Source of the DNA: Formicarius rufipectus
Taxonomy: Eukaryota > Chordata > Aves > Passeriformes > Formicariidae
Direction: 5' to 3'
NCBI GenBank assembly: GCA_013399695.1
Contig: VXAU01004742.1
Location: 383,449 to 447,448, forward strand
DNA: 64,000 nucleotides
The notes beneath the pieces are model-generated. The model did no database searches and had not been told where the DNA came from. It saw nothing but the letters and a program-made list of their open reading frames with translations. A program made the translations under genes and the position numbers. Positions 51,546 through 64,000 of this stretch are shown here, piece after piece (within the stretch, counting starts at the first letter, position 1; each line of letters opens with the position of its first letter).

Positions 51546-54500
51546 TGGCAAGCTGAGGTAGCTTCCAGATGTGTATGTGTAGAGTTTGACATTTAGCACT
51601 ACTGTAAAACAGTATATCTATTGTCTGAATGGTCTGAATATTTCCAAATCTTCAGGTGTTTAGTTTCATGCCAGCAAATCGATGGGTTTTCTGTACACTT
51701 CTTAATTGCTTTGAGGTTCTTTTTTCTTCTGTGTTCCAAGACTTTAAAGTTTGTTTGCTTTGTTTAGTTCTCTTTAGTTTCTGAATTGTGAAAATTGGGA
51801 AAAATCTTAAGAAAGTCTGGGATACTCAAAGATGAAGTTAAGGATGTAACATAAACCCCATTTATCATAATTAAACTGTGAGAGTTTTGCAAACAGTGAA
51901 TACAATTAAAATCACACAAAACAGTAGGAATTTAGTCATGGAATTAATAGAACAATTATGAAAAAACAGGCAATTGCTTCTCAGATGATTTACCAACTTA
52001 AAACTTATCACAAGGGAGGGAATGAGGATTAGTTGAAATTTTCACAGTGATTTTAAGAAAAGTGCTATTTAACTTGTAGTCTTTATTATTTCATTATGAA
52101 GCCCTCCAAATCTCATCCAGTTTGAGAGTTCATTACAAACGCAAAATTCAGCCCAGTTTCAGTGAAAGGTTTATGTATCTTTCAAGTGCTATTAGGTGAT
52201 TTGCAGTTAGCAAATAATAGAAACTTTGTTAAGAATATGCTGTAAATCCAATTAAGACTAAACCACAAGGAATTGTGATTTGCAGGATATTTAGCTTGTT
52301 CTTTTGTGTGCATGTCCTTTGATTGCACTCAACTAAACTAAATCTCTCCTTCTTGTTAAAAAGAAACTTCAGTAAACAAGTGTTGGGAAAAAAAAAAAAG
52401 AAAAGAAAATATGCTCCCCAGTGCCCTAAAGCTGTCAAGTAAAACAGATGCATTCTTTCCAGTTCAGCCTTTGTAACAGGTTCTTCCAGGAGCTGGTGGG
52501 ATCTCTGGATATGAGACAGTCCAGCCTGACTGAGAGCACTGTCCCAAGACAGGGATTCACATTCTTCACATGGCCCTTGACTCACTCAGTTCTTGCCCCA
52601 CCCCCAAGAATTCAGTGTTGCCTCTTCCCTCATCCCACTGAAAAAAGATGAAGAAAAAAAATTAAAAGTGAAGAAAAGCCTCTGTCAGCTAAAATATCTG
52701 AGCTTTCTAGACTTTGAGGCCAGAGCAGACCATTTGGAGACTGGTCTGAGCTCTTGTATAACATAGGGCAAAAAAATCCCCGTAAATAATTTCTGCATTA
52801 GGCCTATTATTTTTGCTGAACTGCACCATGCTTTCCACTCTCATTTCTGGTATCTCTTCCTAATCATTTTAAGAAATGCTTTTATACTAATAGTGTTATG
52901 TATATAGGTTGTAAATCATCAATATTTAGAAGGATTTAAAATATAGTGCCAGTTTTGAACAATTTATAGCCTAATCTTTCTTTGCTGTGTTTTCTGACAT
53001 CGTCTGGACTCTTTTCTGCAGTGTAGTACTTTTTATTTAATGAATAACATTTGGCAACAGACTGTCTCTCTTTTTCCTCATTTTTCTTGCTTTTTTCCCC
53101 CTTTTTCCAACCTGTCTGAACTCATCTAGTGAGTCTTTTTTCTTTTTTATTCCTCTTTTTTTTTTCTTTCTTTTTATTTTCAGAGATTATTTTTATTTTT
53201 AATATATCTGTATATATTTGTGCTATTAATAATCCGTTTATCTCTTCCTTAACTTTTCAAATTATTCTGTGCCTTTTAATAAGATCCACCTGGGACAATG
53301 AGCCAAACAACTTAGAGCTTTTTCACTGAAAAGGAGAAGAAAAGTATAACATTAACCCTCTAGGCAGATTTCCTGGAGCTTGTCGAGTTCTAGCATAAAT
53401 TATCTTCACAAGACTGTTGTTAGCTGTAGCACTGTTACATTATGTATGATTCCTGACTGCTTCTACTATGAACAAACCACACTGTTTGGTTAGAGGTTTT
53501 CAATTTTTTGCTAAGCTGAACAATTTGTTGGTGTTATTTAGGTTAATATGCTATTATTTTGCATATTTATAGCTCTTCCATTACATTTTTATTAACAATG
53601 ATGTCATGTCTGGTAGCAAAGATCAGTAAGATTTCTAGTGTATAATGTTTACATATTTATATCATTATAGTATAATAAGTCTCTCAGGCAGCTCTCTGCA
53701 TTGGAATTACTTTGTAGATGTGCCTTTCAGGTAATTGCATGCCTACAGTTGCTGCTTGAAGAGCAGTGATACACTGTGCTGAGATGAGATCTAGCTAGCC
53801 ACTATTTTACAGGTATCAGAACAGGCTATCTTTCTTCAATGTCTTCATCAGAAGATAAATGGTGCTGTATTACATCCATTTCCACTTCTCTTTTACCTAT
53901 TGTGCTACTTTTGCCTTTCCTCAAGTGGTATTTTCTTTAGCATAACTCTGAGAACATTTCTGCACTCTCACAGTTGCCCTTTCTAGAGAAATACATTGTG
54001 CTTGTAGATGTGTACAGCACTTATTGGAGGAAAAACTTCAGACACTTCCATATAAAATTTCCCTTTGTAATCCCTAGGTGCTTTATTTGCTTCCCTTTGC
54101 ACTGGTGGAAGGATAACTTAATTAGTATTATACCCTGCAGACCAGCAGCAATATCAAGAAGAACATAAATGTTGCCCCTGTTAGCATGTAAACACTTGCC
54201 TGACCTTTTTGCACACCATAAGGCTTGTCTGTGACCCTGACCCAGCAGCTGAAGTAAGAGGGTACACACTGACAGCTGGCTGTTGCGGCTGAGACCCTTT
54301 GGGCAAAAAGGTTTGTTTGATAGTCTTCCACTATGCTGCTGATTCTTGCTAATAATAGTGATCACTGTAGTGAGAATGAGTATCACTTAGTAATAAGATA
54401 GAGGCAGATTGCATCCTGTTAATTCTTTAATGTGTGCAAAAGCACTTGTCTTGCCTGTTCATCTGCCTCTGTGTTTGTGCAGGAGCACATGAATGTGCAG

Positions 54501-54612
54501 TTCTGCATCGAAGTGTGCAGACTTTTCTGCGGTGCTGGCTAGCTGATGGTGGCTGGGAAAATCTGAAGTCGTCTCTGCTTCAATGGCTCTCTACCCTGCC
54601 CTTTCCCCATAG

Positions 54613-54667
54613 GCACAGCCTGACTCTCCTGATCCAAACGAGAGCTTCCCAAATGAGAGTACAGCAG
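54613..54667 (+). other. Weak candidate exon (55 nt)
   Basis: A very pyrimidine-rich acceptor (CCCTGCCCTTTCCCCATAG) precedes 55 bases ending CAG and a GTATGC donor. Two frames are open. One reads hydrophilic AQPDSPDPNESFPNESTA. The other reads through the same interval as part of a longer frame (54434-54748). If the second is used, the exon ends in phase 0 and would join in frame with the candidate exon at 58336. The first would run into a stop there. Splice strings of this quality occur by chance, so confidence is low. Confidence 0.15.
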
Positions 54668-57600
54668 GTATGCTCTTTTAAGTTGTGGAGAGCATACACA
54701 CTGATACACTGTAAAGTCTGGACAGTGGCAAAAGTCCACACAATGTAGGTGAGTGGTGTTACCAAATCAAGTGTCAGAAAGTGGCAGGGTATCATAGTAA
54801 GCAGGGTAAGATTATTAAAAATTTCAAACCAAACCTCTCGAATATGAGCAAAACAGGGAGAATGGAAATAAGTTTTTATTTAATATTGCAGATTAAGAAA
54901 CAAATGATATTTCACAAAATTTCACTCTTATATTTCCTCCAAAGTCACCTTGCTGGTTTGCAACAGGCTCCTGTTCCTCTGTGAAAATACTCCAATTTTA
55001 TGATGTTTTACCTCAAGGGAAGAAATGTTATGTGGGATGTTCTTACTCAGACTCCAGAGTAAGGGTGAAAAGCTGGAGCATGGACAATTTGTCTAACCAG
55101 ACAGACCTTCTTCTTTTCATCCATCAGTCTCTAAGTGTGCCCCTTTATTGCTCTTAAATTTACTACGAGTAGAAAATTATGAGACTCAAAAATAGCATTT
55201 TTCCCTCTTTATAATTTTAAACACTGAGTGTTAGCAGTTTCTAGACTTCTACCTGTTGCCAGAAATTATTTTTTCCTTTCTCTCACAAATGTAGAAACAA
55301 ATCCTTCTTTAAGAAAGTCATATTATAACATAGAAAAGACTGAATTTGGTTCTGTGATCTGGCCCATGGTGAACACTGACTGCCACAAATGAAGATCAAA
55401 AGACTTCTACCACCAGCAAAACTCTATCAAGAATTGTACCTGCAGGTACAGATGCCTTCTGGAGCAATAACCTAAGCATCTGATCTCTCTTTCTTCTACC
55501 CTTCTTCATCCTAAAAGTCATCCTCGAGTCAGAGCTATGCCTTCTTGCAGGGACTTGCAGGAAGCCAGTGGTACAGAAAATCTCCAGAAACTCTGGGTGT
55601 ATATCCTTATCTGGTGAATGCCAGTTCAGCGTCTGAGGTACTTTTTCAATTCTGATTTAAATAAAAATCAAATTTACACAATGATTTTAACAGATGTAGC
55701 TCTAGAGGGAAAACAGAACACAAAGAAACTACCACTACAGGTTTTTTGTTTATGATGATCTGGTAATGGGTAAAAAAACAGTGACTAATTCCTGCAAAGA
55801 TGTACAAAACACGTGACCGTGGACATGCACAGAGGTGTCTATTGACATGCATAAACCAAGTTTGGATCTAAGTTTCATTTCACCCTTTCATTCCTGAAAA
55901 AGACAGTGCAGGTTGTAGTCACCTGGTTTACTTCTTTCCAACTGTGTTGACATCTGCTGGTCCCCAGGCTTTAGGCTAGTCCTTTGGCTCTTCCTCAGGG
56001 CACTTCAAAATGATACAGTTTCTTTGATTTGGTGTGGACATTGCGTTTCCATAATTCATTACTAAAAAATGAGGTTTGTGTTTATGGCATTAGACCATGG
56101 TTTAGCTGTAATTCCCCACCAATGCCATTTCAGGGTGTTGTACACATATTGCTTATGGTATCCCTCAGGTTACAAATATGTAAAAACAAGCTAAATTTTT
56201 AGGTCCATTTGCCTATGCTGAGGAGCAAAGCAGTTTATAATTTTTCTCTTCACCTTTCTGCTTTCAAGTACTGTACTGTTGATTTATTTTTCTGTTGTTA
56301 GTGTGATTCAGGTAGCACAGCACCTAGTATTCATACCAACATCCCAAATAAAAGGTTCTTTACACAGCAGCAGGTCACATTTGAATCTTTGTGAATCTGG
56401 TCTTGAATTTTAGCTTAATTAGAACTAACAAAGCTGCATGTGTGTGCATATTTGCTACAGTTACAAATTCCATAAGATGAACTAAACTTGTAGCGCTAAA
56501 GTAATGTGAAAAACTTGAATAGTGTTCTTCCAATACCTAACCATGTGTATGTTTGAAGTCTCTGTTTAAGCATTTTCAATACATATTCTTGTGACTAGTA
56601 TGGTCCATTCACAGAAAACCTACATATAAGCAGCTATGACATACCTGAATAAAAATAATACATATTGTTTGACATTCAGATAGTCAAAGAGAAGGCAGAA
56701 AGACTTAGATTGTGCATAGAGATGGAACCCCCTGACCCCTGCATTCTCTACAGTTGAGAAGTACACTTGCAATGCTCAGGAGACATGCACAAGTGAGCAC
56801 AGGCATCAGAGGCATATACAGAGCCTGTTTTTTATTCTAATGAGGCCAAATGTCATTCTTCTCTATTGAGACACTGAGACTGGCCATAAAACCAACAGAC
56901 ATTGATTCTTCTATTTCGTTTATGGACCATAAGAGAATCTTATGGAAATGTTGAGTTCAGATCACTGAAATATGAAATCCTCTCTTTTTTCTAATTTTGG
57001 TCTCATTCACACACTTTTACTCTGCCTATGTCTCCATTTATATGGAAATTTTTCTCCTTGTATTGCCATAGAGTGGAATTAGAAATGTAAAAGTTGTCTA
57101 GAATACTGTTTAAAAACTAATGCACAGGAACATACATACACCAATTTCTACCTGTTTTAACATCCGTGGTATAACCTCACAGATAATAAAATAGGTATCT
57201 TAGTCTCAAAAATTCACTTTGCATATCTGATTCTCCTATCTTTTACATCAGATCTATTTTGCTTTATTTCAGTTGTCATGATGAGGATATGACTGATGTA
57301 ACAGCAATTGAAATCTTATCAATTAAACTGACTGGAAAGCTGTTGTAGCACCTGTGTGTTAAAATTAGGAACAAAAGTACCATGACATTTTTTGTGTGAG
57401 CAATTGGATGACTGACCTTTTAAAAATGTGAGTCTCAGGTTATCCCACCACCTTTATCCTGCTTGTGAGACAGAGGTTACTGTTAAAATATATTTATGAA
57501 TGTCTTAAAATGCTCATTTTTCCCATCCTTCTTGCTGTTGCCAAACTGTACTCTACTTGGCTGTCCTTCACAATCAGTGTATCTCAGTGAAACTTTGGGA

Positions 57601-58335
57601 CTTGTCTTTCCAAAGACTCATCCTCTTGGGCCTCCAGGGCTGTACTAGAAAAGATACTCTGCAAAATGACCACACTGTTGAGACAGTCTACCGGTGTCCC
57701 ATTGATCCTGATTAAGGCCCCCATAGTAATTATTTTCACACTGGGACATTAGGATAAAATTGCAAATGGACTTGTTTCCAGAAACAAGTCTTGGCTTAGT
57801 CTACTCCTCTAACTCTTGCTTCTAAGATGATCATCTTCAAAATTTTACTTTGGAACCTACAAAAGTAATAAAAATAGTTGTTTATTTTTTAATACTATAC
57901 ATGCATGAATATATATATAGGCATATACGTATATTCACCATATCTATTATACCAAAAAACATATGCAATCGCTGATTCAAGTTGCTGCATAGCCAAGAAT
58001 TTGTATAACAACACAAAATCTAGAGTGATATAATTTGATCCTGGTGTTTCAGAAACACTTCAAGATTATAATTCCTATGATCCTTTTTTTCTCTTTTGGG
58101 GATGATGTGGGGTGAGATTTGATGTGTTATTACACTCTGTGCAATGGAACGCCTCCCCATTTAGCAGATGAACACAACTGGAGTCCTAGTATTTCATAGG
58201 AAGTTATTTGACAAAAATAGTGTTGAACATACCAGGAGAAGAATAAGAATCATAGTAATCTCATGAAGTTCAGAGGTTATTAATTTTGTTTTTTAAATGG
58301 GACTCATTTCTATTAAACTACCTTTTTGATTTTAG
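54668..58335. other. Unique AT-rich DNA, no supported gene
   Basis: No recognisable coding sequence or repeat family. A TA-rich patch lies near 57909-57935. If the flanking exon candidates are real, this is intron. Confidence 0.5.
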
Positions 58336-58468
58336 AGAAAGACAGTTTCTGATGAATGGCACAGTCGTGTACGCCTGAAAAACCCGGCATGGGTGCTGAA
58401 CTCTTCCCTCACCTTTCTCGATTACCAGAAAACAAATTGGAAAAGTGGATCTAGCAAGGTCAGGTCAG
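58336..58468 (+). CDS. Candidate internal protein-coding exon, unknown gene
   Basis: This is the segment that most looks like coding sequence. It is preceded by CTACCTTTTTGATTTTAG, a plausible polypyrimidine tract and AG, and followed by GTGAGTGCA, a near-ideal donor after TCAG. Its 133 bases are open in only one plus frame, phase 0 at the start and 44 codons plus one base at the end. The other two plus frames hit TGA within it. The frame is stopped by TAG exactly at the acceptor, as expected for an exon and not for a longer ORF. It has at least four CpGs, against very few in the flanks. The peptide begins RKTVSDEWHSRV, contains LKNPAWVLNSSLTFLDYQ with Trp at residues 8, 19 and 36, and ends SSKVRS. 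It has no signal peptide or membrane segment. I do not recognise the protein family. It could also be a conserved non-coding element with chance openness. Confidence 0.45.
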
Positions 58469-59818
58469 GTGAGTGCATACTTAAACATGAGTGCAGAGCA
58501 GTGGTCTGCTCTCATGTTCCATTAGTACAGAGACAGCTGTCATTTATCTTCTGATGGAAGCTGGATGTTGAAATGCTTGACACTACATATCAAGCCTAAT
58601 ATAGAAAGAACATAGCAATGTGGGCCTATTTCTGTAAAAGTGAGTTACTGTGCAAAGAGGTTTCATAATTCCCCTACTGACATTTAACAGAGAACTTTGG
58701 CCACATTTCTGCAAATACAAATTGCCCAGCTATTGTTAAAAAAAAAATAAAAATCCCAGGATTGCAAGGGGACTTAACCACATAATTTCTATTAGAGACT
58801 ATATGAATTGCTTGGATAAATCCTTCTGAAGCTTCTTAAATGCTTAAGAGCTATATGTCCATAAATGAGTCTTAAAGAGAGCTTTTGAAATACATATATG
58901 TAGGTAGGCAAAAAGTTAAATAAATTGGTGGGGAAGGACTGCTTTTTGCCTCTGGAAAAACTGACTGCAAGATGACAACTCATACATACCTGATTCTTTA
59001 GTTGTCAAAGTATTACCATCTGCAAGTCAATTTGGTAGGAAATACCATTAAAAAGACAAAAGAGCAAAATCAAAAACACTTTCAGTAAAGACTCACTCAA
59101 TAGTGCTGTAGATCCAAGAAATAAAAGTACTTTCTGCAAAAACCCAAGTATGTGGTAGGGGGGTTGATAGCAAGACACAAAAGCAAACCTCTAAAATCAT
59201 ATTTAATACAAGAAATTACATCATATGAAACAGAAATAGCAGAGAAAATCAGCACAGCATATTGCTCATTCAATTAATATCTTATATATGGCAAGGGGTT
59301 TAGGAACAAATCATCTGGTGCTTATACAATTGTATTTTTACCCTCCCAAACACAGGCCAAAGCATCACCCTCTGTTTCATGAAGGAAAGCTCCAGATATC
59401 ACCTGGTCTGATCTGATTTTGGGAACCACAACTCTAAATTTACAGAGTGACCCTTCGTTCTCAGTAATCTGCAGTGATAGAGAGAATAGACCAGTCCAGA
59501 TTTTCAGTGGTCAGATATAAACCAGTAATCATTGGTCCTAGCTCCTCTGGCTCATGATTCAAACTCAGTTTGTCTAGCCTCATGTAGGTTGTCTATTCTA
59601 GTCATGTCATCTTGGTGAAGGTCTGAATTTGAATTCATAATTTCTATCTCCTGAACTGAAAAGCTTTCAAGTTCTAGACATTTTTATCCAGTCCTATCTC
59701 TGGTAGGAGAGCAAGAGCAGCAGAAATTGATGATATACTTCCAGTTCAGCTTCTCATGTCTTCTATAAACTTACTGTGTGGTACCAGAAAAAGCTCCATG
59801 CTTGTCATTGCCTAAATG

Positions 59819-59868
59819 TTGTTGTGTGTGTGTTGTGTTTTTTTTGGTTTTTTTGTTTTTTTTTTTTA
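59819..59868. repeat. T/G-rich simple repeat grading into poly-T
   Basis: TTGTTGTGTGTG followed by T-runs separated by single or paired G. Confidence 0.9.
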
Positions 59869-60161
59869 AACTTTTCTTGACTATAGCTACTTTTGAGTCT
59901 GAAGAAAAGAGAGGTAAAACATTTTTCACTTCATAAAGAAAAATAATTTAAGGTATTTTCCTGCCTAGCAAGAAAGAAATGAGAGCTGAAAACAAAAGAA
60001 AAGCTCTGTATCAAGAATTGGCTTTGACAGCAGTAAAGTGGTTTTAATTGGTTTGAGATGCCTATCTCTGTTTTTTTTTTTTACCCCTAAATATCACATT
60101 GATAACTAAAAGTTTGATTGGCTTTCTGAGAAATTCCTCTTTGTGGTTTTTTTTTTTTTTT

Positions 60162-60191
60162 NNNNNNNNNNNNNNNNNNNNNNNNNNNNNN
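60162..60191. other. Assembly gap (30 N)
   Basis: Lies inside a T-rich tract (T-run on the left, GTTTTGTTTTTTT on the right), so the missing bases are probably T/G simple sequence. A single ambiguous base also occurs at 61378 in a (TTTG)n tract. Confidence 0.99.
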
Positions 60192-62347
60192 GTTTTGTTT
60201 TTTTAAATACATTGTTTCAAAATACTAGAGACATTCAAAGCTGTGGGAAAATCTGCTGTGATTCTTGTGGGATGTCAAGGTGATCTAAGAGAGTTTTGTT
60301 ATACCCATAGGAAAAAAAATCACCTGTATGATTCAATATCACATTAAATGAAGAATGTGTCTTACTAGATTATTTTGATGTTGCTCAATGAAATGCAATG
60401 TTACTTAGAGTAAACCAGATTAGTGAATTGGCCCACAACAACTATTTTCTTTCAGCTATAAAAGCTCCTGTGTCCTGATTTTATGAGTAATTTTCAGGTA
60501 GGAAAATGCTGGAAGATTCTGAGAGGGAGCAGGACGAGGACCCTCCTTTCCCCTGGGCTCTGCACCTCAGATGTAAATGCTATTATGCTACTCACACAAA
60601 AGAAAGGAATATGTGTGCATATTTCAGATAGATACAGGCAGCACCCTAGATGCTGATGGCCCTTAAGCAGCTGTTGTCACAGGTGTAGTTAATTTTTTGG
60701 CATGGTCTTCTCAGCAAGTCTAAGTTCACTTGTAACATGCATCCGCAAAACAAGCTTGGCGCTTCTTTAGATATTGCTACAGTTACAGAGTCAGTGCAGC
60801 TGTCTGAAGTGCTGAGCCAGTCTGGTGTTTTAATTCAAATTTCGTCTAAGCTTTCTTTGATCCTTCTGTTCTTAGGAAAAATAATCACCGTCTTTAGGGT
60901 TTCCCTACACTTCTTGAGAATTTAGATCAAGGCTAGGGAGACAACAGTTTTCTTGAATAAAAATGAAAGCAAAAAGGTGACATGTAGATTTTCTTGGAGC
61001 AATCTGAAGCCCTTTATGTAGATTAAGGTCATGATATCTAAATTAAAGCAATAAAGAGTTCCCCATACTATTGCATGCATTCCTTAGATCTTTCTTAGTC
61101 TCACTGCTTAAAAGAAAACAGGAGCTTCCCACCTCTCTTGTGAGCAGGAAGGGACTGCAGTGAGTAGGAAGTTATCAACTGTTAACAGCCAAGTTGATGC
61201 AAATGAGGTGATGTGCATCCTACATTGTCAGGCTGGAGCATATTATGGCCTTCCTGGTCTAAGGGAGAAGTAATTCCTCCACAACTATGTTTGTTGAATA
61301 GTTACAAGACCTTTACCTATAATATGTTCCTTAGGGCTTCTGCTAAATTCAGTTAGAGATTTTTTGTTTGTTTGTTTNAGTAATAAATAATGATCAGAGA
61401 TTTACATCTATACTGAGGGTTTGACAAAATTCTTAATCTCATCTTTGGTGAAACAGGACTGGCACTTAACAAAAGATATATGCAATAGCTTTGAAATATT
61501 TATAATCATATTAGGTTGGGTAGGGGATTATTACCTTGCCCTCCACTTCTCAATACTTCTCTATTTTTCTCAATACAAGAGCAGTTATTTTTATTTCAGA
61601 CTTTTCGTGTTCAAGGAAACTGCTAATTTATATAAGGTATGCTCAGAGGCTTAACATAGTCATTCCCAGAGTAACACGACTGTCTCCATTAGCATAATTT
61701 TGCCCTTACTTATTACAAGATTCATATTACAATTTGTTTTAGGAGTCATGATTCCCTACTTTATTATATTTGACTTTTCTGAAGAATTGTTCTAATTTTT
61801 TTAATCTTTCCTTATTTTTCAACTTATCTCTTGGATGTGACATGGGAAATTTGGTTTCTTTCTGAGTAACTTCCTCTAGCTGAGTCTATGATCTGAGTCA
61901 CTGTAAGTTATGTGAGGAGAGAATAGAACTGAAGCCTATGGTTCTCCAAAGCTGTGCCCACCTTATTTTTCTGCCATGTTTACCTTTCATTTTTGGTTCC
62001 CAAGAAATAGAGTTGCATTCAGATCTTTACTCTCTATGCTCTCACTGTTTTCTTCAAGTTGTTAAATGATTGTATCACCCCTACACCTTCCTGACTGAAT
62101 CAGGAAATACATATTGTTCAAGTTTCAAATTCTACAATGTTGACGGCATATAAACCTAAACAAGAAACTGACTGGACCATTTAGCGGAGACCAGTTTCCT
62201 GTATCCAAGTGCCCACATGTGGAAAACCAACAGGGCTTAGCTGACCATATCCTGTTTTAGAATAGCTGCTACATAACTCTTGATTCCACGGCAGTCTATA
62301 GGAAAGCGTCCTATAAGGGAAAAAAAAGGCCCATATTTTAGAAATTG

Positions 62348-62360
62348 TATATATATATAT
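62348..62360. repeat. (TA)n microsatellite, short
   Basis: Six and a half TA units. Confidence 0.8.
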
Positions 62361-63744
62361 GTCATTGAATGCCATTAAAAATCTTATGTCCCAAGAAACC
62401 AAGTCAGCAATAGGTTATGTTTTCCTACACACAGAACTAGTTAATTAAGGAAAGACGAAGAAGATGGTGGACTTGCAAAGCTGCAGTATTTCTTTTGTAA
62501 CTTCTTACTTCTTATCCTGGGAAAAGAATGCCCTGTCTTTGATATTTCACATGCAAAATGATATTATGTTTGCACATTACTGTGTGTTGTTCTTGTTTTT
62601 ACATGGACAGAGATGTGACAAAGTTTTTGTTATCGCAGTTAAAGTAATGAATATTTTCTGACAGTTTGCTGGTTGGGAGAAGGGGCTGGGAGCTGTATGA
62701 GACCTGTACTTCTCTGTTCACTGTGACTCTTCAAGTATGTATTTTGGTCAGAATCATAAGCTGATTTGAACATGGTCTGAACTGGCTTCGGCTTGACCTT
62801 AGAAAGTCCTTGTTATTACTCAGTACTGCTGAATGATTGCCAACACTAAATTACAAGGCGAGAATGAAAATTCATGATGTCTAACTTCAGATATCTAATT
62901 TAGGTTGAAAATATGTACCCTATAGAAAGCGATTTCTTCATCTGGAACTCTGAATTAACTAAAAGAAGTAGATTTACATGGAGTGTCTACTCTTGTTTTC
63001 CAAAGCAATCAATCCCTCTGCCTCAATGGTTGAAAGTGCGAAGAGTACCACTGAAGCCAGTGAATCATCACTCCATCTTCACCATTGCACCCCGTGTCCC
63101 TTTGTCCAGCATGTCGGAAAAGCAAAAAGACCTAAAAGGACAAGTGGCTTTTATAGAAAGGTTGATGTTTATTCCAGCTCAGTGTGGAGTGTGTAAGATA
63201 TCTTTGAAGAGTTGGGCTTAGAGCTTCAAACTGTTTCATCATCCAGACATACACTTATTTTTTTTTCTCAGAACTTTTTGAAATCTGTGAATGTGTAATT
63301 TATGAAACTTCCCTCTATCTTGTGACAATGAATGCCAATGGGTTTCTTGAAGCAGAAGGTTATCCTTTAAGAATAACCTAACTGAAGAGCCCTTCTAAAC
63401 TGTAGTAACTCTCCATTTTACTTTCAGGATCTGCAAACTTCCCACACTTGCATGAATGAAACACAGATAATGATGTAGTCCACCTATAGTCTGGGGCTGT
63501 ATGACTGTCTCTGTATTGATGACAAGAGAGAATACAGTTGTTTCAATTAAGTGAGATGACTCTCATCTGGGTATTGGGAACCAAATAAAAAAATTGCTCA
63601 AGAGCTAATACCGATCACTGACACATACTGCTTCTCAGAAAAGACATTCAAAGTCTATATGTTTGTTTCTTTTTTTTTTCCTGTTTTTCAATTTTTAAAA
63701 ATAAACTGCACAGTTCAATGGATTATACATTATTCTCCCACTGG

Positions 63745-63780
63745 AAAAAAAAACAAAAAAACCCCCCAAAAACCAAAACC
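63745..63780. repeat. A/C-rich low-complexity tract
   Basis: A-runs with single C and a run of six C. Similar in texture to 3691-3755. Confidence 0.85.
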
Positions 63781-63883
63781 TACATTGTTTATCTTCCTTT
63801 ACTGTTATATAGATGTTCAGGACCAGATATAATTTCATTTTCAAATGTTCTTTATGTTGAAGAGAATATTAGGAGTGGAGTGT

Positions 63884-64000
63884 CTCACAGCATCAAAGAA
63901 TAATTTTGGTTGGACTGGAGGTCACCTATTCCAAAGGCTTTCTCTAAGCAGTTCCAATCAGATCAGGTGCTCAGGGCCATGACTCAGAATGTTTTGTACA
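63884..64000 (-). mobile_element. CR1 3' end, degenerate, truncated by window edge
   Basis: On the plus strand the sequence reads as the complement of a CR1 3' end: TTTTGGTTGGACTGGAGGTC near 63904 (normally a GGTTGGAAGGAACCTCTGGAGGTC type string), then TCTAAGCAGTTCCAATCAGA and CAGGTGCTCAGGGCCATG near 63965. The terminal tail lies near 63884 and the element continues beyond the window. Confidence 0.75.

Larger units (their letters stand above)
47601..54612. other. Unique AT-rich DNA, no supported gene
   Basis: The longest frames are 94-121 codons (50238-50552, 52229-52585 and 54021-54386, all minus) and show nothing recognisable. A GC-richer patch lies at 50390-50610. T-rich low-complexity sequence fills 53080-53200. 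Confidence 0.5.
58469..63883. other. Unique AT-rich DNA, probably intronic if the exon is real
   Basis: No supported gene. A possible 27-base microexon (59887-59913) is discussed in the findings. A GC-richer patch at 60520-60572 follows a TTTTCAG string and is open for 46 codons from the ATG at 60505, but has no recognisable content. Frames at 62913-63221 and nearby are unremarkable. Confidence 0.45.

Noticed and set aside
60498..60572. Exon-like interval after TTTTCAG, with an RCKC-containing translation downstream
   Set aside because: The acceptor tract is weak, the putative donor is unclear, and the RCKC resemblance to receptor ectodomains is four residues long and probably coincidental.

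Overview
The window is a stretch of bird nuclear genome, AT-rich, non-coding over almost its whole length, and littered with old transposable elements. The avian assignment rests on CR1 non-LTR retrotransposons (the dominant bird LINE) in at least four places: 1-415 (minus), 14356-15287 (plus), 25170-25416 (plus) and 63884-64000 (minus). A more decayed CR1-like relic lies at 20935-21405. An avian-type endogenous retrovirus LTR lies at 28752-29471. Long poly-T and T/G tracts and five runs of N (three real gaps, two single bases) show a draft vertebrate assembly. I cannot name the species. There is no sign of prokaryotic sequence, operons, CRISPR arrays, phage or a gene cluster.

Layout: 1-415 CR1; 416-14355 unique AT-rich DNA with simple repeats and one GC-richer block (7030-7660); 14356-15287 the best preserved CR1, with reverse-transcriptase and C-terminal ORF2 remnants broken by frameshifts; 15288-25169 unique DNA with an ancient CR1-like relic; 25170-25416 a CR1 3' tail; 25417-28751 unique DNA holding a perfect 28-bp palindrome (27535-27562); 28752-29919 an LTR with an internal ~447-bp-period direct repeat, running into a 337-base gap and a (TTTTTG)n tract; 29920-34580 unique DNA with two probable ancient amniote repeats (31155-31330 palindromic, 34081-34275 tRNA-like) and a 16-bp minisatellite (34523-34579); 34580-58335 unique DNA, possibly with conserved non-coding stretches; 58336-58468 the one segment that looks like a protein-coding exon; 58469-64000 unique DNA ending in another CR1.

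Functional reading: no complete gene can be supported. All long open frames outside CR1 are explainable as chance. The exon candidate at 58336-58468 has a good acceptor, a perfect-looking GTGAGT donor, one open frame of 44 codons and local CpG enrichment. This suggests that at least the right part of the window lies inside a large gene on the plus strand, with the rest being intron or intergenic DNA. I do not recognise the encoded peptide. I found no convincing undescribed system. The observations most worth checking are the exon, the palindrome and the tandemly duplicated LTR at the assembly gap.
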